Assembly (NCBI RefSeq): GCF_030700245.1
Contig: NZ_JAUYZI010000048.1
Location: 1 to 45,533 of the forward strand
Length of the DNA stretch: 45,533 nucleotides
Direction: 5' to 3'
From: Methylobacterium amylolyticum
GTDB taxonomy: Bacteria; Pseudomonadota; Alphaproteobacteria; Rhizobiales; Beijerinckiaceae
A program made the translations under genes and the position numbers. Positions 23,659 through 34,909 of the stretch are shown here, in pieces (position 1 is the stretch's first letter; the number at the start of each line of letters is the position of its first letter). The notes beneath the pieces were generated by a model, which searched no databases, was not told the origin of the DNA, and was given only the letters and a program-made list of their open reading frames with translations.

Positions 23659-23750
23659 CCGTCTTTGCGAGCGGAGCGAAGCAACCCAGCGGCGCTACCT
23701 CCGGAGAACGCGCGCTGCCCTGGGTCGCTTCGCTGCGCTCGCGAAGACGG
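23659..23750. repeat. Palindromic dispersed repeat, family D, copy 2
   Basis: The arms are CCGTCTTTGCGAGC (23659-23672) and GCTCGCGAAGACGG (23737-23750), with inner GAAGCAACCCAG and CTGGGTCGCTTC. It shares arms and stem with 11924-12018 in inverted orientation; the loops differ. It fills most of the space between the phosphatase stop and the clpB terminator, a 302-base region without any gene. Confidence 0.85.
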
Positions 23751-23873
23751 CGCGGGCTCGAACGACCGAGCGTTCGCCCGGAAATCGTATGACGCGTCCT
23801 ACGCCGTCGACGCCGACGATGATTGCAATGCCTCTCCGACGACCATAGGCGACCGGCGCCGCTCCTGCATGCG

Positions 23874-23909
23874 AAAAGGGGCGGCGCGCCGTTCCCGACG
23901 CGCCGCCCC
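23874..23909 (-). terminator. Rho-independent terminator of clpB
   Basis: Read on the minus strand, GGGGCGGCGCG (23909-23899) pairs with CGCGCCGCCCC (23888-23878) around a 10-base loop and is followed by TTTT (23877-23874). It starts 15 bases beyond the clpB stop. Confidence 0.88.
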
Positions 23910-23924
23910 CAGTCTCGAAAAAAA

Positions 23925-26549
<2,625 letters not shown>

Positions 26550-26664
26550 GCGTCGCCTCTCCCGTACGGTCGCGCCGCCCGACATGGCGCGGCGCCCCCG
26601 AAACGTCGCCCCCCGGCTGCGCGCCGCGGGAGCCCCGGCGCGGTCTCGCCGCCGGTGCTCACGA

Positions 26665-26689
26665 TGTGGTGTTGCATTTGCGCACCACA
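26665..26689. promoter_or_regulatory. Inverted repeat in the clpB / MOSC divergent region
   Basis: TGTGGTG (26665-26671) and CACCACA (26683-26689) form a perfect 7-bp inverted repeat with an 11-base AT-richer spacer, in the 192-base gap between the divergent clpB and MOSC genes. The arms and spacing fit a dimeric repressor site. On the clpB strand the same bases include CCCCTTG, reminiscent of an RpoH -35 box. Confidence 0.4.
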
Positions 26690-26741
26690 AGGGGAGCGTG
26701 GCCGCTTGCGCGCGGCCGCGGAATAGGGTCACGCTCCGCGC

Positions 26742-27521
26742 ATGGCCGCCTCCGAAACCATCCGCCTCGCCGCCCTCTACCGCTACCCGGTCAAGGGCCT
26801 CAGCCCCGAGCCGCTGGAGCGGGCCGTGCTGGAGACGAGCGGCTACTTCCCCGGCGACCGGCTCTACGCGATCGAGAACGGCCCGTCCGGCTTCGACGCG
26901 ACGGCGCCGCGCCACCAGCCGAAGACCAAGTACCTGATGCTGATGCGCGACGAGGCGCTCGCCCGCCTGCGCACCCGCTACGACGACGCCAGCGCGACCC
27001 TGACCGTGGAGGGCGCCGGCGAACCGCTCGCCGCGCGGCTCGACACGGCCGAGGGCCGCGCCGCGCTGGAGGACCTGATCCGGCGGTTCGTGCCGGAGGC
27101 GCTGCGCGGCGAGCCGCGGGTGCTGGCGGCGCCGGCGGAGCGCTACCGCTTCACCGACTCGGCCACCGGCTACGTCTCGATCATCAACCGGGCGAGCGTG
27201 CAGGCGGTGGAGGCGTATCTCGGCGTGCCCGTCGATCCGCTGCGCTTCCGCGGCAACCTGCTGGTCGAGGGGCTGGCGCCGTTCGCCGAGCTGGAGATGG
27301 TCGGCCGCGTGCTGGAGGCCCCGAGCGGGCTGCGGCTCAAGATCACCAAGCGGACGGTGCGCTGCGCCGCCACCAACGTCGACCCGGACAGCGGCGTGCG
27401 CGACCTCGACATCCCCTGGACGCTGGACGCCCGGCTCGGCCACCGTGATCTCGGCGTCTACGCCGAGGTGATCGCCGGCGGGGCGCTGGCGGTCGGCGAT
27501 TTTTTAGAACGGGTGGGCTGA
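26742..27521 (+). CDS. MOSC domain protein (molybdenum cofactor sulfurase-like)
   Basis: The 259-residue protein has the MOSC N-terminal beta-barrel (LAALYRYPVKGLSPEPLE, then GYFPGDRLYAIENG) and a MOSC domain containing the conserved cysteine in TKRTVRCAATNVDP. The family carries sulfur or binds molybdenum cofactor, and related bacterial proteins (YcbX, YiiM) reduce N-hydroxylated compounds. The start ATG 26742 leaves no earlier domain. The gene is divergent from clpB. No molybdenum-cofactor biosynthesis gene is in the window, so the partner protein is unknown. The 3' end has a six-T run encoding the final DFLERVG region. Confidence 0.88.
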   Translation: MAASETIRLAALYRYPVKGLSPEPLERAVLETSGYFPGDRLYAIENGPSGFDATAPRHQPKTKYLMLMRDEALARLRTRYDDASATLTVEGAGEPLAARLDTAEGRAALEDLIRRFVPEALRGEPRVLAAPAERYRFTDSATGYVSIINRASVQAVEAYLGVPVDPLRFRGNLLVEGLAPFAELEMVGRVLEAPSGLRLKITKRTVRCAATNVDPDSGVRDLDIPWTLDARLGHRDLGVYAEVIAGGALAVGDFLERVG

Positions 27522-27975
27522 CGAACGGGTCGGCTGACGAACACGTGGGCTGACCGGGGACCCAGGAGCCACGGAACACGACAGCCTCCCGGGACGATCG
27601 CCCGACCCGCTCAGGGCTCCGAACTCGGATGAACGCGACACAGCCGCAGCGTGTTTGTCGCCGGTTCTGACACACACTCCGTCATCCCGGGGCGCCGGAG
27701 GCGAGCCCGGGATCCAGAAACGCCGACCACTGCCATGCTCGGCACGCCCTGTGGTTCTGGATTCCGGGCTCCGCTGCGCGGCCCCGGAATGACGCTGGTG
27801 ATGGATCGCAGCCGAGGTGGCCCGGCGTTAACCCGAGTTCGGAGCCCTGCCGACCCGCTCCCGAATCTTGCGTTTTGCCGGTCGATCTCCGAAAACCCCG
27901 CCGGGCCGAGCTTGCCCCGGGAGACGGCTGGGCGACGCGCCCGGCGGCTTCCGACGATTCGGGACGAGGGATCCG
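27522..27975. other. Intergenic region between the MOSC and isoaspartyl methyltransferase genes
   Basis: No gene is supported over 454 bases. Just after the MOSC stop, a short GGCTGACGAAC motif is directly repeated (about 27518-27543). The centre holds the family E palindromic repeat. The last 150 bases should carry the promoter of the methyltransferase gene; no boxes were recognised. Confidence 0.55.
27680..27794. repeat. Palindromic intergenic repeat, family E
   Basis: The arms CGTCATCCCGGGGC (from 27680) and GCCCCGGAATGACG (to 27794) pair with few mismatches, and the inner segments GAGCCCGGGATCCAGAA and TTCTGGATTCCGGGCTC pair almost perfectly. The CGTCATCCCGGGGC type is common in Rhizobiales intergenic DNA. 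One copy is in the window. Confidence 0.85.
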
Positions 27976-28629
27976 ATGCTCGATTACGCGCAGGCGCGGC
28001 GGATGATGGTCGACTGCCAGTTGCGGACCTTCGACGTGAACGACAACGCGGTGCTCGACGCGTTCGACAGCGTGCCGCGCGAGGATTTCGTCCCCCGGGG
28101 CCGCGAGGCCTTCGCCTACATCGACCAGCCGCTGAAGCTCGGCGGGGCCGAGGGCGACGTCCGGACCACGGCCGCGCCGATGGTGCTGGCGCGGATGATC
28201 CAGGCCCTCAAGCTCCGGCCCGGCGCCGCCGCCCTCGATGTCGGCACGGGCTACGGCTATGCCGCCGCGGTGATGGCGCGGCTCGGCGCCACGGTCACCG
28301 CCCTGGAATCGGTCCCGGCGCTGGCCGAGGCGGCCCGCGAGCGCCTCGGTGCCGGGGGGAGCGTCGTCGAGGGGCCGCTGGCCGCCGGCGCTCCGGACGG
28401 CGCGCCCTACGACGCGATCCTCGTCAACGGCCGCGTCGAGGTCCGGCCGCAGGCCCTGCTGGAGCAGCTCAAGGACGACGGCCGCCTCGTCTGCATCCTC
28501 GGCCCCGACCGCGGCGCGAAGGCGACGCTGTTCGTCCGGGCGGGCGACGCCTACGGCGCGCGCCCCCTGTTCGACGCTGCGATGCCGGGCCTGTCCGCAT
28601 TCGCCGCCGAGACGGGGTTCACCTTCTGA
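27976..28629 (+). CDS. pcm: Protein-L-isoaspartate O-methyltransferase family protein
   Basis: The 217-residue protein resembles PIMT, which methylates abnormal isoaspartyl residues in aged proteins so they can be reset. Motif I is LDVGTGYGY (87-95); the N-terminal MLDYAQARRMMVDCQLRTF and PREDFVP stretches are typical of the alphaproteobacterial branch next to tolC. In this branch the catalytic activity has often not been tested, and some residues of true PIMT substrate binding differ, so repair activity is inferred. It is followed by tolC, popZ and valS, a gene order shared by many Rhizobiales. Confidence 0.87.
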   Translation: MLDYAQARRMMVDCQLRTFDVNDNAVLDAFDSVPREDFVPRGREAFAYIDQPLKLGGAEGDVRTTAAPMVLARMIQALKLRPGAAALDVGTGYGYAAAVMARLGATVTALESVPALAEAARERLGAGGSVVEGPLAAGAPDGAPYDAILVNGRVEVRPQALLEQLKDDGRLVCILGPDRGAKATLFVRAGDAYGARPLFDAAMPGLSAFAAETGFTF

Positions 28630-28976
28630 GGACCTTCCGGGCGTCTATCCGCCGCGGAATTTAGTCTTTCCGCGGGAATGGGCCGGGCCTCGACCGCGGG
28701 GCCGCGGCGAATGCTGCTCTCGATCCGGGAACGAGGGCGGATTTAGATCGCGCCTGCGCCGCGGCATTGTTAGATCGCGGCCGCGGGGAGGTGTCGCCTT
28801 TATGCGCCACCCCCGGCGATTCGAGTCGTCAACGGTTTCCACCCCGTGCCGAACACCTGAGATACGGCTAAGGTCTGCCCAGGGCGGGCTTGGATCGAAT
28901 GGGCACGTGCGACCGCACGACCGCCGCTTTCGCGGCGGACATCCGCATCGTCGAGTGACCGCAAGGGCTGACAAAC
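28630..28976. promoter_or_regulatory. tolC leader and promoter region
   Basis: These 347 bases have no supported gene. TTAGATCGCG occurs as a perfect direct repeat at 28743-28752 and 28770-28779, 27 bases apart, a possible regulator site. A hairpin, CCGCCGC (28921-28927) with GCGGCGG (28932-28938), lies in the leader about 40 bases before the tolC start. AT-richer patches at 28660-28675 may be promoter elements. Confidence 0.4.
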
Positions 28977-30551
28977 GTGAGTGCACGTGAACCTGCGAGC
29001 CTTACCGCGCTGCGGCTGACCGGCCTCGCCGCCAGCCTGGCCGCGGTCGTCGCAGCCGCGCCGGTCGGGGCCGAGACCCTGGAGAGCGCGCTGGCGCGGG
29101 CCTACCGCGGCAACCCGGCGCTGAACGCGAGCCGCGCCGGCGTCCGCGCCACCGACGAGAGCGTGGCCATCGCGCAGTCGGGCTACCGGCCGACCGTGAA
29201 CGTCGAGGCCGATATCGGCAGCTCGTACTTCGAGGGCCGGGCGGGCAACGTCAAAGGCCGGGACCTGCTCGGCTTCGCGCGGACCCAGGCTCTGCTGACC
29301 GCGGGGTCCGGCACGATCGGAACGGTGGGCGCGTCCGGCGGCGGCGGAGGAACCGCGGGCGGCGGGTCCACGGGCGGTTCGAGCGGCGGCGTCGCGTCGT
29401 CGACCGGCAACGTGAGCGACAGCGTCAGCCCCACCTTCCGGCAGACCACGACCCCGGGCGGGGCCGGCATCACCGTCAACCAGACCCTGTTCAACGGCTT
29501 TCAGACCGACAACAACGTCCGCCGGGCCGAGTCGACGGTCTACAGCCAGCGCGAGACCCTGCGCTTCACCGAGCTGACGGTGCTGTACAACGCCGTCCAG
29601 TCGTACATGAACGTGCTGAGCAACACGGCCACGCTGGAGCTCAACCGCAACAACGTCGAGGTGCTGGAGGAGCAGCTCCGCCAGACCCGCGACCGCTTCA
29701 ACGTCGGCGAGGTGACGCGCACCGACGTCGCCCAGGCCGAGGCGCGGCTCGCCGGCGCCCGCTCGCAGGTCAGCGCCGCCGAATCGGCCCTGCGCACCGC
29801 GATCGGCATCTACCGCCAGAACATCGGCGTCGAGCCGCGCTCGCTCGCCCCCGGGCGCCCGCTCGACCGCTACGTGCCGGCCAGCCTCGACGCGGCCATC
29901 GCCATCGGCCTGCGCGAGCACCCGCAGATCGTCTCCGCCCAGCACGCGCTCGACGCGGCCGAGGCGCAGGTGAAGGTGCTGGAGGGCCAGCTCGCCCCGC
30001 AGGTCAGCCTCCAGGGCTCGGTGCAGCAGCGCTTCGACCAGCAGCTCGCCAACTCGAACGGCGTCACCGCCACCATCCTCGGCCGGGTGACGATCCCGAT
30101 CTACGAGGGCGGGCAGGTCTACGCGCAGGTGCGCCAGCAGAAGGAGATCGTCGGCCAGAACCGCATCCAGGTCGACCAGATCCGCGACCAGATCCGGGCG
30201 CAGATCGTCGACTTCTGGGGGCGGCTGGAGGCGGCCAAGGCCCAGGTGATCGCCGCCCAGGCGCAGGTGCAGGCCAACGAGGTGGCGCTGAACGGCGTGC
30301 GCGAGGAGGCCCGCGTCGGCCAGCGCACCACGCTGGACGTGCTTAACGCCCAGCAGGAACTGCTGAACTCCCGCGTGAACCTGATCGTCGCCCAGCGCGA
30401 CCGGGTGATCTTCTCCTACGGCGTGGTCCAGGCGATCGGCCAGCTCACCGCCCGCTTCACCGCGCTGCCGGTCGAGCACTACAGTGCCAAGGTGCACTAC
30501 GATCAGGTCAAGGATCTGTGGTTCGGCCTGCGCACGCCGGACGGGCGCTGA
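28977..30551 (+). CDS. tolC: TolC-family outer-membrane efflux channel
   Basis: The 524-residue protein has a signal peptide (cleavage after about residue 32, mature start AETLESALARAY), then two repeats of the outer membrane efflux protein domain with the long helical tunnel segments (NNVEVLEEQLRQTRDRF, EVTRTDVAQAEARL, and the second-half equivalents VGQRTTLDVLNAQQELLN). It forms the outer-membrane exit duct for type I secretion and RND or ABC efflux pumps. Residues about 105-150 are an unusual Gly/Ser/Thr-rich insert placed where the first beta-barrel loop is expected. The start is GTG at 28977. No inner-membrane pump gene is adjacent, as expected for a shared channel. Confidence 0.93.
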   Translation: MSAREPASLTALRLTGLAASLAAVVAAAPVGAETLESALARAYRGNPALNASRAGVRATDESVAIAQSGYRPTVNVEADIGSSYFEGRAGNVKGRDLLGFARTQALLTAGSGTIGTVGASGGGGGTAGGGSTGGSSGGVASSTGNVSDSVSPTFRQTTTPGGAGITVNQTLFNGFQTDNNVRRAESTVYSQRETLRFTELTVLYNAVQSYMNVLSNTATLELNRNNVEVLEEQLRQTRDRFNVGEVTRTDVAQAEARLAGARSQVSAAESALRTAIGIYRQNIGVEPRSLAPGRPLDRYVPASLDAAIAIGLREHPQIVSAQHALDAAEAQVKVLEGQLAPQVSLQGSVQQRFDQQLANSNGVTATILGRVTIPIYEGGQVYAQVRQQKEIVGQNRIQVDQIRDQIRAQIVDFWGRLEAAKAQVIAAQAQVQANEVALNGVREEARVGQRTTLDVLNAQQELLNSRVNLIVAQRDRVIFSYGVVQAIGQLTARFTALPVEHYSAKVHYDQVKDLWFGLRTPDGR

Positions 30552-30694
30552 GCGCCCGGACGGGGCGTGGACCGGGCTGGTTTTCCCGCTGGACTGTGGT
30601 GCGGGCGCGCTTGCCGCGCCGTGTGGGCGTGAAATACTGAGGTTCGACCCGCCGCGGGTCGCCTCCGCCTTCTCTGCCCGAGTGCGCGTCCGTC

Positions 30695-31291
30695 ATGAAT
30701 GCAGCGAGCCCCAAAGTTCAGGACAAGGCTGCGGAGAGGGCGAACGAGCCCTCGATGGAGGAGATCCTGGCCTCGATCCGGCGGATCATCGCCGACGATC
30801 AGGCCGCCAAGCCCGCCGAAGCCGCCGCGCGCCCGCCGGCCGAGCCCGACGACGTCCTCGACCTCGCCGAGGTGGCCGAGCCGGTGGTCCGCCGCCCCGA
30901 GCCGCCCGCCCCGGCGCCCCTCGACCTCGACCCGATCGATTTCGACACCGATCTGGCGGTGGACTTCGCCGAGCCGGAGCCCGAGCCCGAGCCGGAGCCG
31001 CTGCTGCCCGAGCCCCCGCCCGCCGCCGCGCAGCCGAGCCCGCCCCCGCGGGCGCCCGCCCGGCCCGAGCCGGAGCCCGAGCCGCTGGTCTCGCCGGCCA
31101 CCGACGCCAGCGTCGGCAACGCCTTCAACCTGCTGGCCCACACCGTGCTGACGCAGAACGCCCGCACGCTGGAGGATCTGGTCAAGGACATGCTGCGGCC
31201 GATGCTGAAGGCGTGGCTCGACGACAACCTGCCGGTCGTGGTCGAGCGCCTCGTGCGCGCGGAGATCGAGCGCGTGTCGCGGGGCCGGTAA
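30695..31291 (+). CDS. popZ: Polar organizing protein PopZ (DUF2497)
   Basis: The 198-residue protein has the PopZ layout: an N-terminal helix EPSMEEILASIRRIIADD (about 18-35) that binds client proteins, a disordered linker rich in Pro, Glu and Asp (about 37-135) with repeated E-P units, and a C-terminal helical oligomerisation part (NAFNLLAHTVLTQNARTLED, then PMLKAWLDDNLPVVVERLV). PopZ condenses at cell poles and anchors ParB-parS and cell-cycle regulators in alphaproteobacteria; in polar-growing Rhizobiales it marks the growth pole. It stands between tolC and valS, the conserved position. The linker is longer and more Pro-rich than in Caulobacter. Confidence 0.93.
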   Translation: MNAASPKVQDKAAERANEPSMEEILASIRRIIADDQAAKPAEAAARPPAEPDDVLDLAEVAEPVVRRPEPPAPAPLDLDPIDFDTDLAVDFAEPEPEPEPEPLLPEPPPAAAQPSPPPRAPARPEPEPEPLVSPATDASVGNAFNLLAHTVLTQNARTLEDLVKDMLRPMLKAWLDDNLPVVVERLVRAEIERVSRGR

Positions 31292-31378
31292 GGCGCCGCC
31301 CCGTGTTGACGGGGGCAGCCTGACGGTCGAAAGCGGGTGCAGATCCCCTGTACACGCGTCAGCCGGCCTGCCTCCGTC

Positions 31379-34096
31379 ATGATGGACAAAACCTTCGATC
31401 CCGCCTCCGTCGAGGCGCGCATCCGCGCGGCCTGGGAAGATGCGGGCGCCTTCCGCGCCGGCCGGCCCGAGCGCGCGGGCGCCGCCCCCTACACCATCGT
31501 GATCCCGCCGCCGAACGTGACGGGCTCGCTGCACATGGGCCACGCCCTCAACAACACGTTGCAGGACGTGCTCTGCCGCTTCGAGCGGATGCGCGGGCGC
31601 GACGTGCTGTGGCAGCCCGGCACCGACCACGCCGGCATCGCCACGCAGATGGTGGTCGAGCGCCGGATGATGGAGCGGCAGGAGCCCGGCCGCCGGGAGA
31701 TCGGCCGCGCGGCCTTCGTCGAGAAGGTCTGGGCGTGGAAGGCGGAATCGGGCGGGGCGATCGTCGAGCAGTTGAAGCGGCTCGGCGCCTCCTGCGACTG
31801 GTCGCGCGAGCGCTTCACCATGGACGAGGGCCTGAGCCGCGCGGTGCTCAAGACCTTCGTCACGCTCCACGAGCAGGGGCTGATCTACCGCGACAAGCGC
31901 CTCGTGAACTGGGACCCGAAGTTCCAGACCGCGATCTCCGACCTCGAAGTCGTGCAGGTCGAGACCAAGGGCCATCTCTGGCACTTCGACTATCCCGTCG
32001 TGGACGAGGCCGGCGCCGAGACCGGCGCGGTCATCACGGTCGCCACCACCCGGCCGGAGACGATGCTCGGCGACACCGCCGTCGCGGTCCACCCGGAGGA
32101 CGCGCGCTACACGGATCTCGTCGGCTGCCACGTCCGCCTGCCGCTGGTTGGCCGCCTGATCCCGATCGTGGCCGACGCCTACTCCGATCCCGAGAAGGGC
32201 ACCGGCGCCGTCAAGATCACCCCCGCCCACGACTTCAACGACTTCGAGGTCGGCCGGCGGCACGGGCTGGCGGCGATCAACGTGCTCGACGCGGAAGCGG
32301 CGATGCTGCTCGACGGCAACGCCGATTTCCTCGCCGACGCGGCGCCGGAGCCCGAGGCGCTGGCGCTGCACGGGCTCGACCGGGCGGCGGCGCGCAAGGC
32401 CGTCGTGGCGTTGATGGAGGCGCGCGGGCGCCTGCGCCTCGTCGAGCCGAACGCCCACGCGGTGCCGCACGGCGACCGCTCGGGCGTCGTGATCGAGCCC
32501 TACCTGACCGACCAGTGGTACGTGAACGCCAAGCCGCTCGCCGAACGCGCCATGCAGGCGGTGCGCGACGGCCAGACCCGGTTCGTCCCGGAGAACTACG
32601 AAAAGATCTTCTTCCAGTGGCTGACCAACATCGAGCCCTGGTGCATCTCGCGCCAGCTCTGGTGGGGCCACCAGATCCCGGTCTGGTACGACGCCGACGG
32701 GGGGATCTACGTGGCCGAGAGCGAGGCGGAAGCGCTCGCCGAGGCCGAGGCGCGGCAGGGCCGGCCGGTGGCGCTGACCCGCGACCCGGACGTCCTCGAC
32801 ACGTGGTTCTCCTCCGCCCTGTGGCCGTTCTCGACGCTCGGCTGGCCCGACGCGACGCCGGAGCTGGCCCGCCACTACCCGACCGATACGCTGGTGACCG
32901 GCAAGGACATCCTGTTCTTCTGGGTCGCCCGCATGATGATGATGGGTCTCCAGCTCACGGACCGGACGCCGTTCGACACGGTCTACCTGCACACGCTGGT
33001 GCGCGACGCGTCCGGCGCGAAGATGTCGAAGTCGAAGGGCAACGTCGTCGATCCCCTCGACCTGATCGATCAGGTCGGCGCCGACGCCCTGCGCTTCACC
33101 CTGTGCGCGCTGGCCGTCCAGGGGCGGGACATCAAGCTGTCCACCGACCGGGTGCAGGGCTACCGCAACTTCGCAACCAAGCTCTGGAACGCGGCCCGCT
33201 TCGCCGAGCTGAACGGCTGCCGCCTCGATCCGGCCTTCGACCCCGCCGCTGTGACGGGAGCCATCAACCGCTGGGCGCTGACCGAGGCCGCCCGCGCGGT
33301 GTCCGAGGTCGAGGGCGCGCTCGCGGCCTACCGGTTCAACGACGCGGCGGCGGCGGCCTACCGCTTCACCTGGAACACGTTCTGCGACTGGTATCTCGAA
33401 CTCGCCAAGCCCGTCCTCCAGGGCGAGGGCGTCGACTCGGCGGCCCGCGCCGAGACGCAGGCGACGGTCGCGTTCCTGATCGATCAGGTCGCCAAGCTGC
33501 TGCACCCGTTCATGCCGTTCCTCACCGAGGAGCTGTGGGCGATCAAGGGCGCGGGCGTGGCCGACCGCGGCCTGCTGGCGCTCGCCCCCTGGCCCGACCT
33601 GTCGCGCTACGCCGATGCCGGCGCGGAGGCCGAGGTCGGGTTCGTGGTCGATCTCGTCAGCGAGATCCGCTCGGCCCGCTCCGAGACCGGCGTGCCGGCC
33701 GCCGCCCACGTGCCCCTGGTGCTGGTCGGCGCGGACGCGGCCGTGCGCGCCCGGGTCGAGGCGTGGCGCGACACGCTCACCCGCCTCGCCCGGCTCTCCG
33801 AGATCGCGTTCGCGGACGCGCCGCCGAAGAAGGCGGTCCAGCTCCTCGTGCGCGGCTCCGTCGCCGCCCTGCCCCTGGAGGGCATCGTCGACCTCGCCGC
33901 CGAGGTGGCGCGGCTGCGCAAGGAGCAGGCGAAGGCGCAGGGCGAGATCCGGAAGATCGACGGCAAGCTCGGCAACGCCGACTTCGTCTCCCGCGCCCCC
34001 GAGGAGATCATCGAGGAGACCCGCGAGCGCCGCGAGGCCGAGGCGGCGCGGCTCGCCAAGATCGAGGAGGCGCTGGCGCGGCTGAGCGACGATTGA
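31379..34096 (+). CDS. valS: Valyl-tRNA synthetase
   Basis: The 905-residue class I synthetase charges tRNA-Val. The HIGH motif is H52-M-G-H55 in PPPNVTGSLHMGHALNNT; the KMSKS motif is KMSKSKGN near residue 548. The editing (CP1) domain lies between, including TTRPETMLGDTAVAVHP and the CISRQLWWGHQIP hinge. The C-terminal coiled-coil arm (about 845-905, ARLRKEQAKAQGEIRKIDG) is present. Two ATG codons stand together at 31379 and 31382; either may be used. No T-box or other leader control was seen in the 87-base gap behind popZ; TGTACACGC occurs once there (31349-31357). Confidence 0.97.
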   Translation: MMDKTFDPASVEARIRAAWEDAGAFRAGRPERAGAAPYTIVIPPPNVTGSLHMGHALNNTLQDVLCRFERMRGRDVLWQPGTDHAGIATQMVVERRMMERQEPGRREIGRAAFVEKVWAWKAESGGAIVEQLKRLGASCDWSRERFTMDEGLSRAVLKTFVTLHEQGLIYRDKRLVNWDPKFQTAISDLEVVQVETKGHLWHFDYPVVDEAGAETGAVITVATTRPETMLGDTAVAVHPEDARYTDLVGCHVRLPLVGRLIPIVADAYSDPEKGTGAVKITPAHDFNDFEVGRRHGLAAINVLDAEAAMLLDGNADFLADAAPEPEALALHGLDRAAARKAVVALMEARGRLRLVEPNAHAVPHGDRSGVVIEPYLTDQWYVNAKPLAERAMQAVRDGQTRFVPENYEKIFFQWLTNIEPWCISRQLWWGHQIPVWYDADGGIYVAESEAEALAEAEARQGRPVALTRDPDVLDTWFSSALWPFSTLGWPDATPELARHYPTDTLVTGKDILFFWVARMMMMGLQLTDRTPFDTVYLHTLVRDASGAKMSKSKGNVVDPLDLIDQVGADALRFTLCALAVQGRDIKLSTDRVQGYRNFATKLWNAARFAELNGCRLDPAFDPAAVTGAINRWALTEAARAVSEVEGALAAYRFNDAAAAAYRFTWNTFCDWYLELAKPVLQGEGVDSAARAETQATVAFLIDQVAKLLHPFMPFLTEELWAIKGAGVADRGLLALAPWPDLSRYADAGAEAEVGFVVDLVSEIRSARSETGVPAAAHVPLVLVGADAAVRARVEAWRDTLTRLARLSEIAFADAPPKKAVQLLVRGSVAALPLEGIVDLAAEVARLRKEQAKAQGEIRKIDGKLGNADFVSRAPEEIIEETRERREAEAARLAKIEEALARLSDD

Positions 34097-34197
34097 GGGC
34101 GATCGTCGGAGGTGATCCGGGCATCGGGGATCGCGACCGGCGCATCTCGATCGGCATCGAATGATGCGCTATATGATGTCTCCAGACGGAGGCCGCG

Positions 34198-34392
34198 ATG
34201 CGCACGACGATCAACCTCGATGACGAGCTGCTCGCGAAGGCGCAGCGCTACACCGGGATCACCGAGAAATCCGAACTCGTCCGGGAAGCGCTGCGCGCCC
34301 TCGTCCAGCGCGAGGCGTCGCGGCGCATGGCGCTGCTCGGCGGAACCTATCCGGGGGCGGAGGCGGGGTCTCGGCGTCGCTCGGAGCCGTGA
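34198..34392 (+). CDS. vapB: VapB-type antitoxin
   Basis: The 64-residue protein begins with a ribbon-helix-helix DNA-binding fold (MRTTINLDDELLAKAQRYTG, then EKSELVREALRALVQRE), the form of type II antitoxins that repress their own operon, and ends in a basic, disordered tail that should plug the toxin. GGAGGCCGCG just before the ATG supplies the ribosome-binding site. The stop overlaps the toxin start (GTGA). The short AT-richer motif around 34160-34182 (ATGATGCGCTATATGATG) is the likely promoter and operator. Confidence 0.88.
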   Translation: MRTTINLDDELLAKAQRYTGITEKSELVREALRALVQREASRRMALLGGTYPGAEAGSRRRSEP

Positions 34393-34760
34393 TCATCGTC
34401 GATACCAACGTGTGGATCGACCACCTGCGCGCGTCCGAGCCGCTCTTGGTCGATCTCATGCGAGAGATGCTGCAACGCGTCCACCCCTATGTCGTGGGTG
34501 AACTGATGTTGGGTAATGTTTCTCAGCATCTCGACTTCATGGCGACACTCGAGGAAATGCCCCAGGCCGACGTCGCCGAACATCGGGAAGTCCTGGATCT
34601 CATCGTGACGCACCAGATCTACGGCCTCGGTATCGGCTACGTCGATGCCCATCTGCTGGCATCCGCCAAGCTCATGCCGGGTTCGCGGATCTGGACGCGC
34701 GACAAGCGCTTGGCGTCGATCTGCGATCAATTCGGCGTGTCCTTCCAGCCCCTGCACTGA
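34389..34760 (+). CDS. vapC: VapC-type PIN-domain ribonuclease toxin
   Basis: The 123-residue PIN-domain endoribonuclease has the four acidic metal ligands in place: Asp5 in IIVDTNVWIDH, a Glu in VVGELMLG (near 39), Asp near 92 in GYVDAHLLASA, and Asp near 106 in IWTRDKRL. VapC toxins cut initiator tRNA or rRNA when the antitoxin is degraded. The gene starts with GTG inside the vapB stop. Base composition of the pair is clearly lower in GC than valS and the protease gene on either side, a sign of horizontal gain. Confidence 0.93.
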   Translation: MIIVDTNVWIDHLRASEPLLVDLMREMLQRVHPYVVGELMLGNVSQHLDFMATLEEMPQADVAEHREVLDLIVTHQIYGLGIGYVDAHLLASAKLMPGSRIWTRDKRLASICDQFGVSFQPLH

Positions 34761-34909
34761 CCGCGTCCCGCCGTCCGAACCCCCTGGATCGCACCTGACG
34801 AAACCGTAATCCACCCGCCACGCCCGGGTCAGGGGCCGCCCCGTAGAACGATGGCATCGACCGCCGCGAGCGGCGTCGTCCCGATCGTCCCGAAGAGGCT
34901 GAGACCCCC

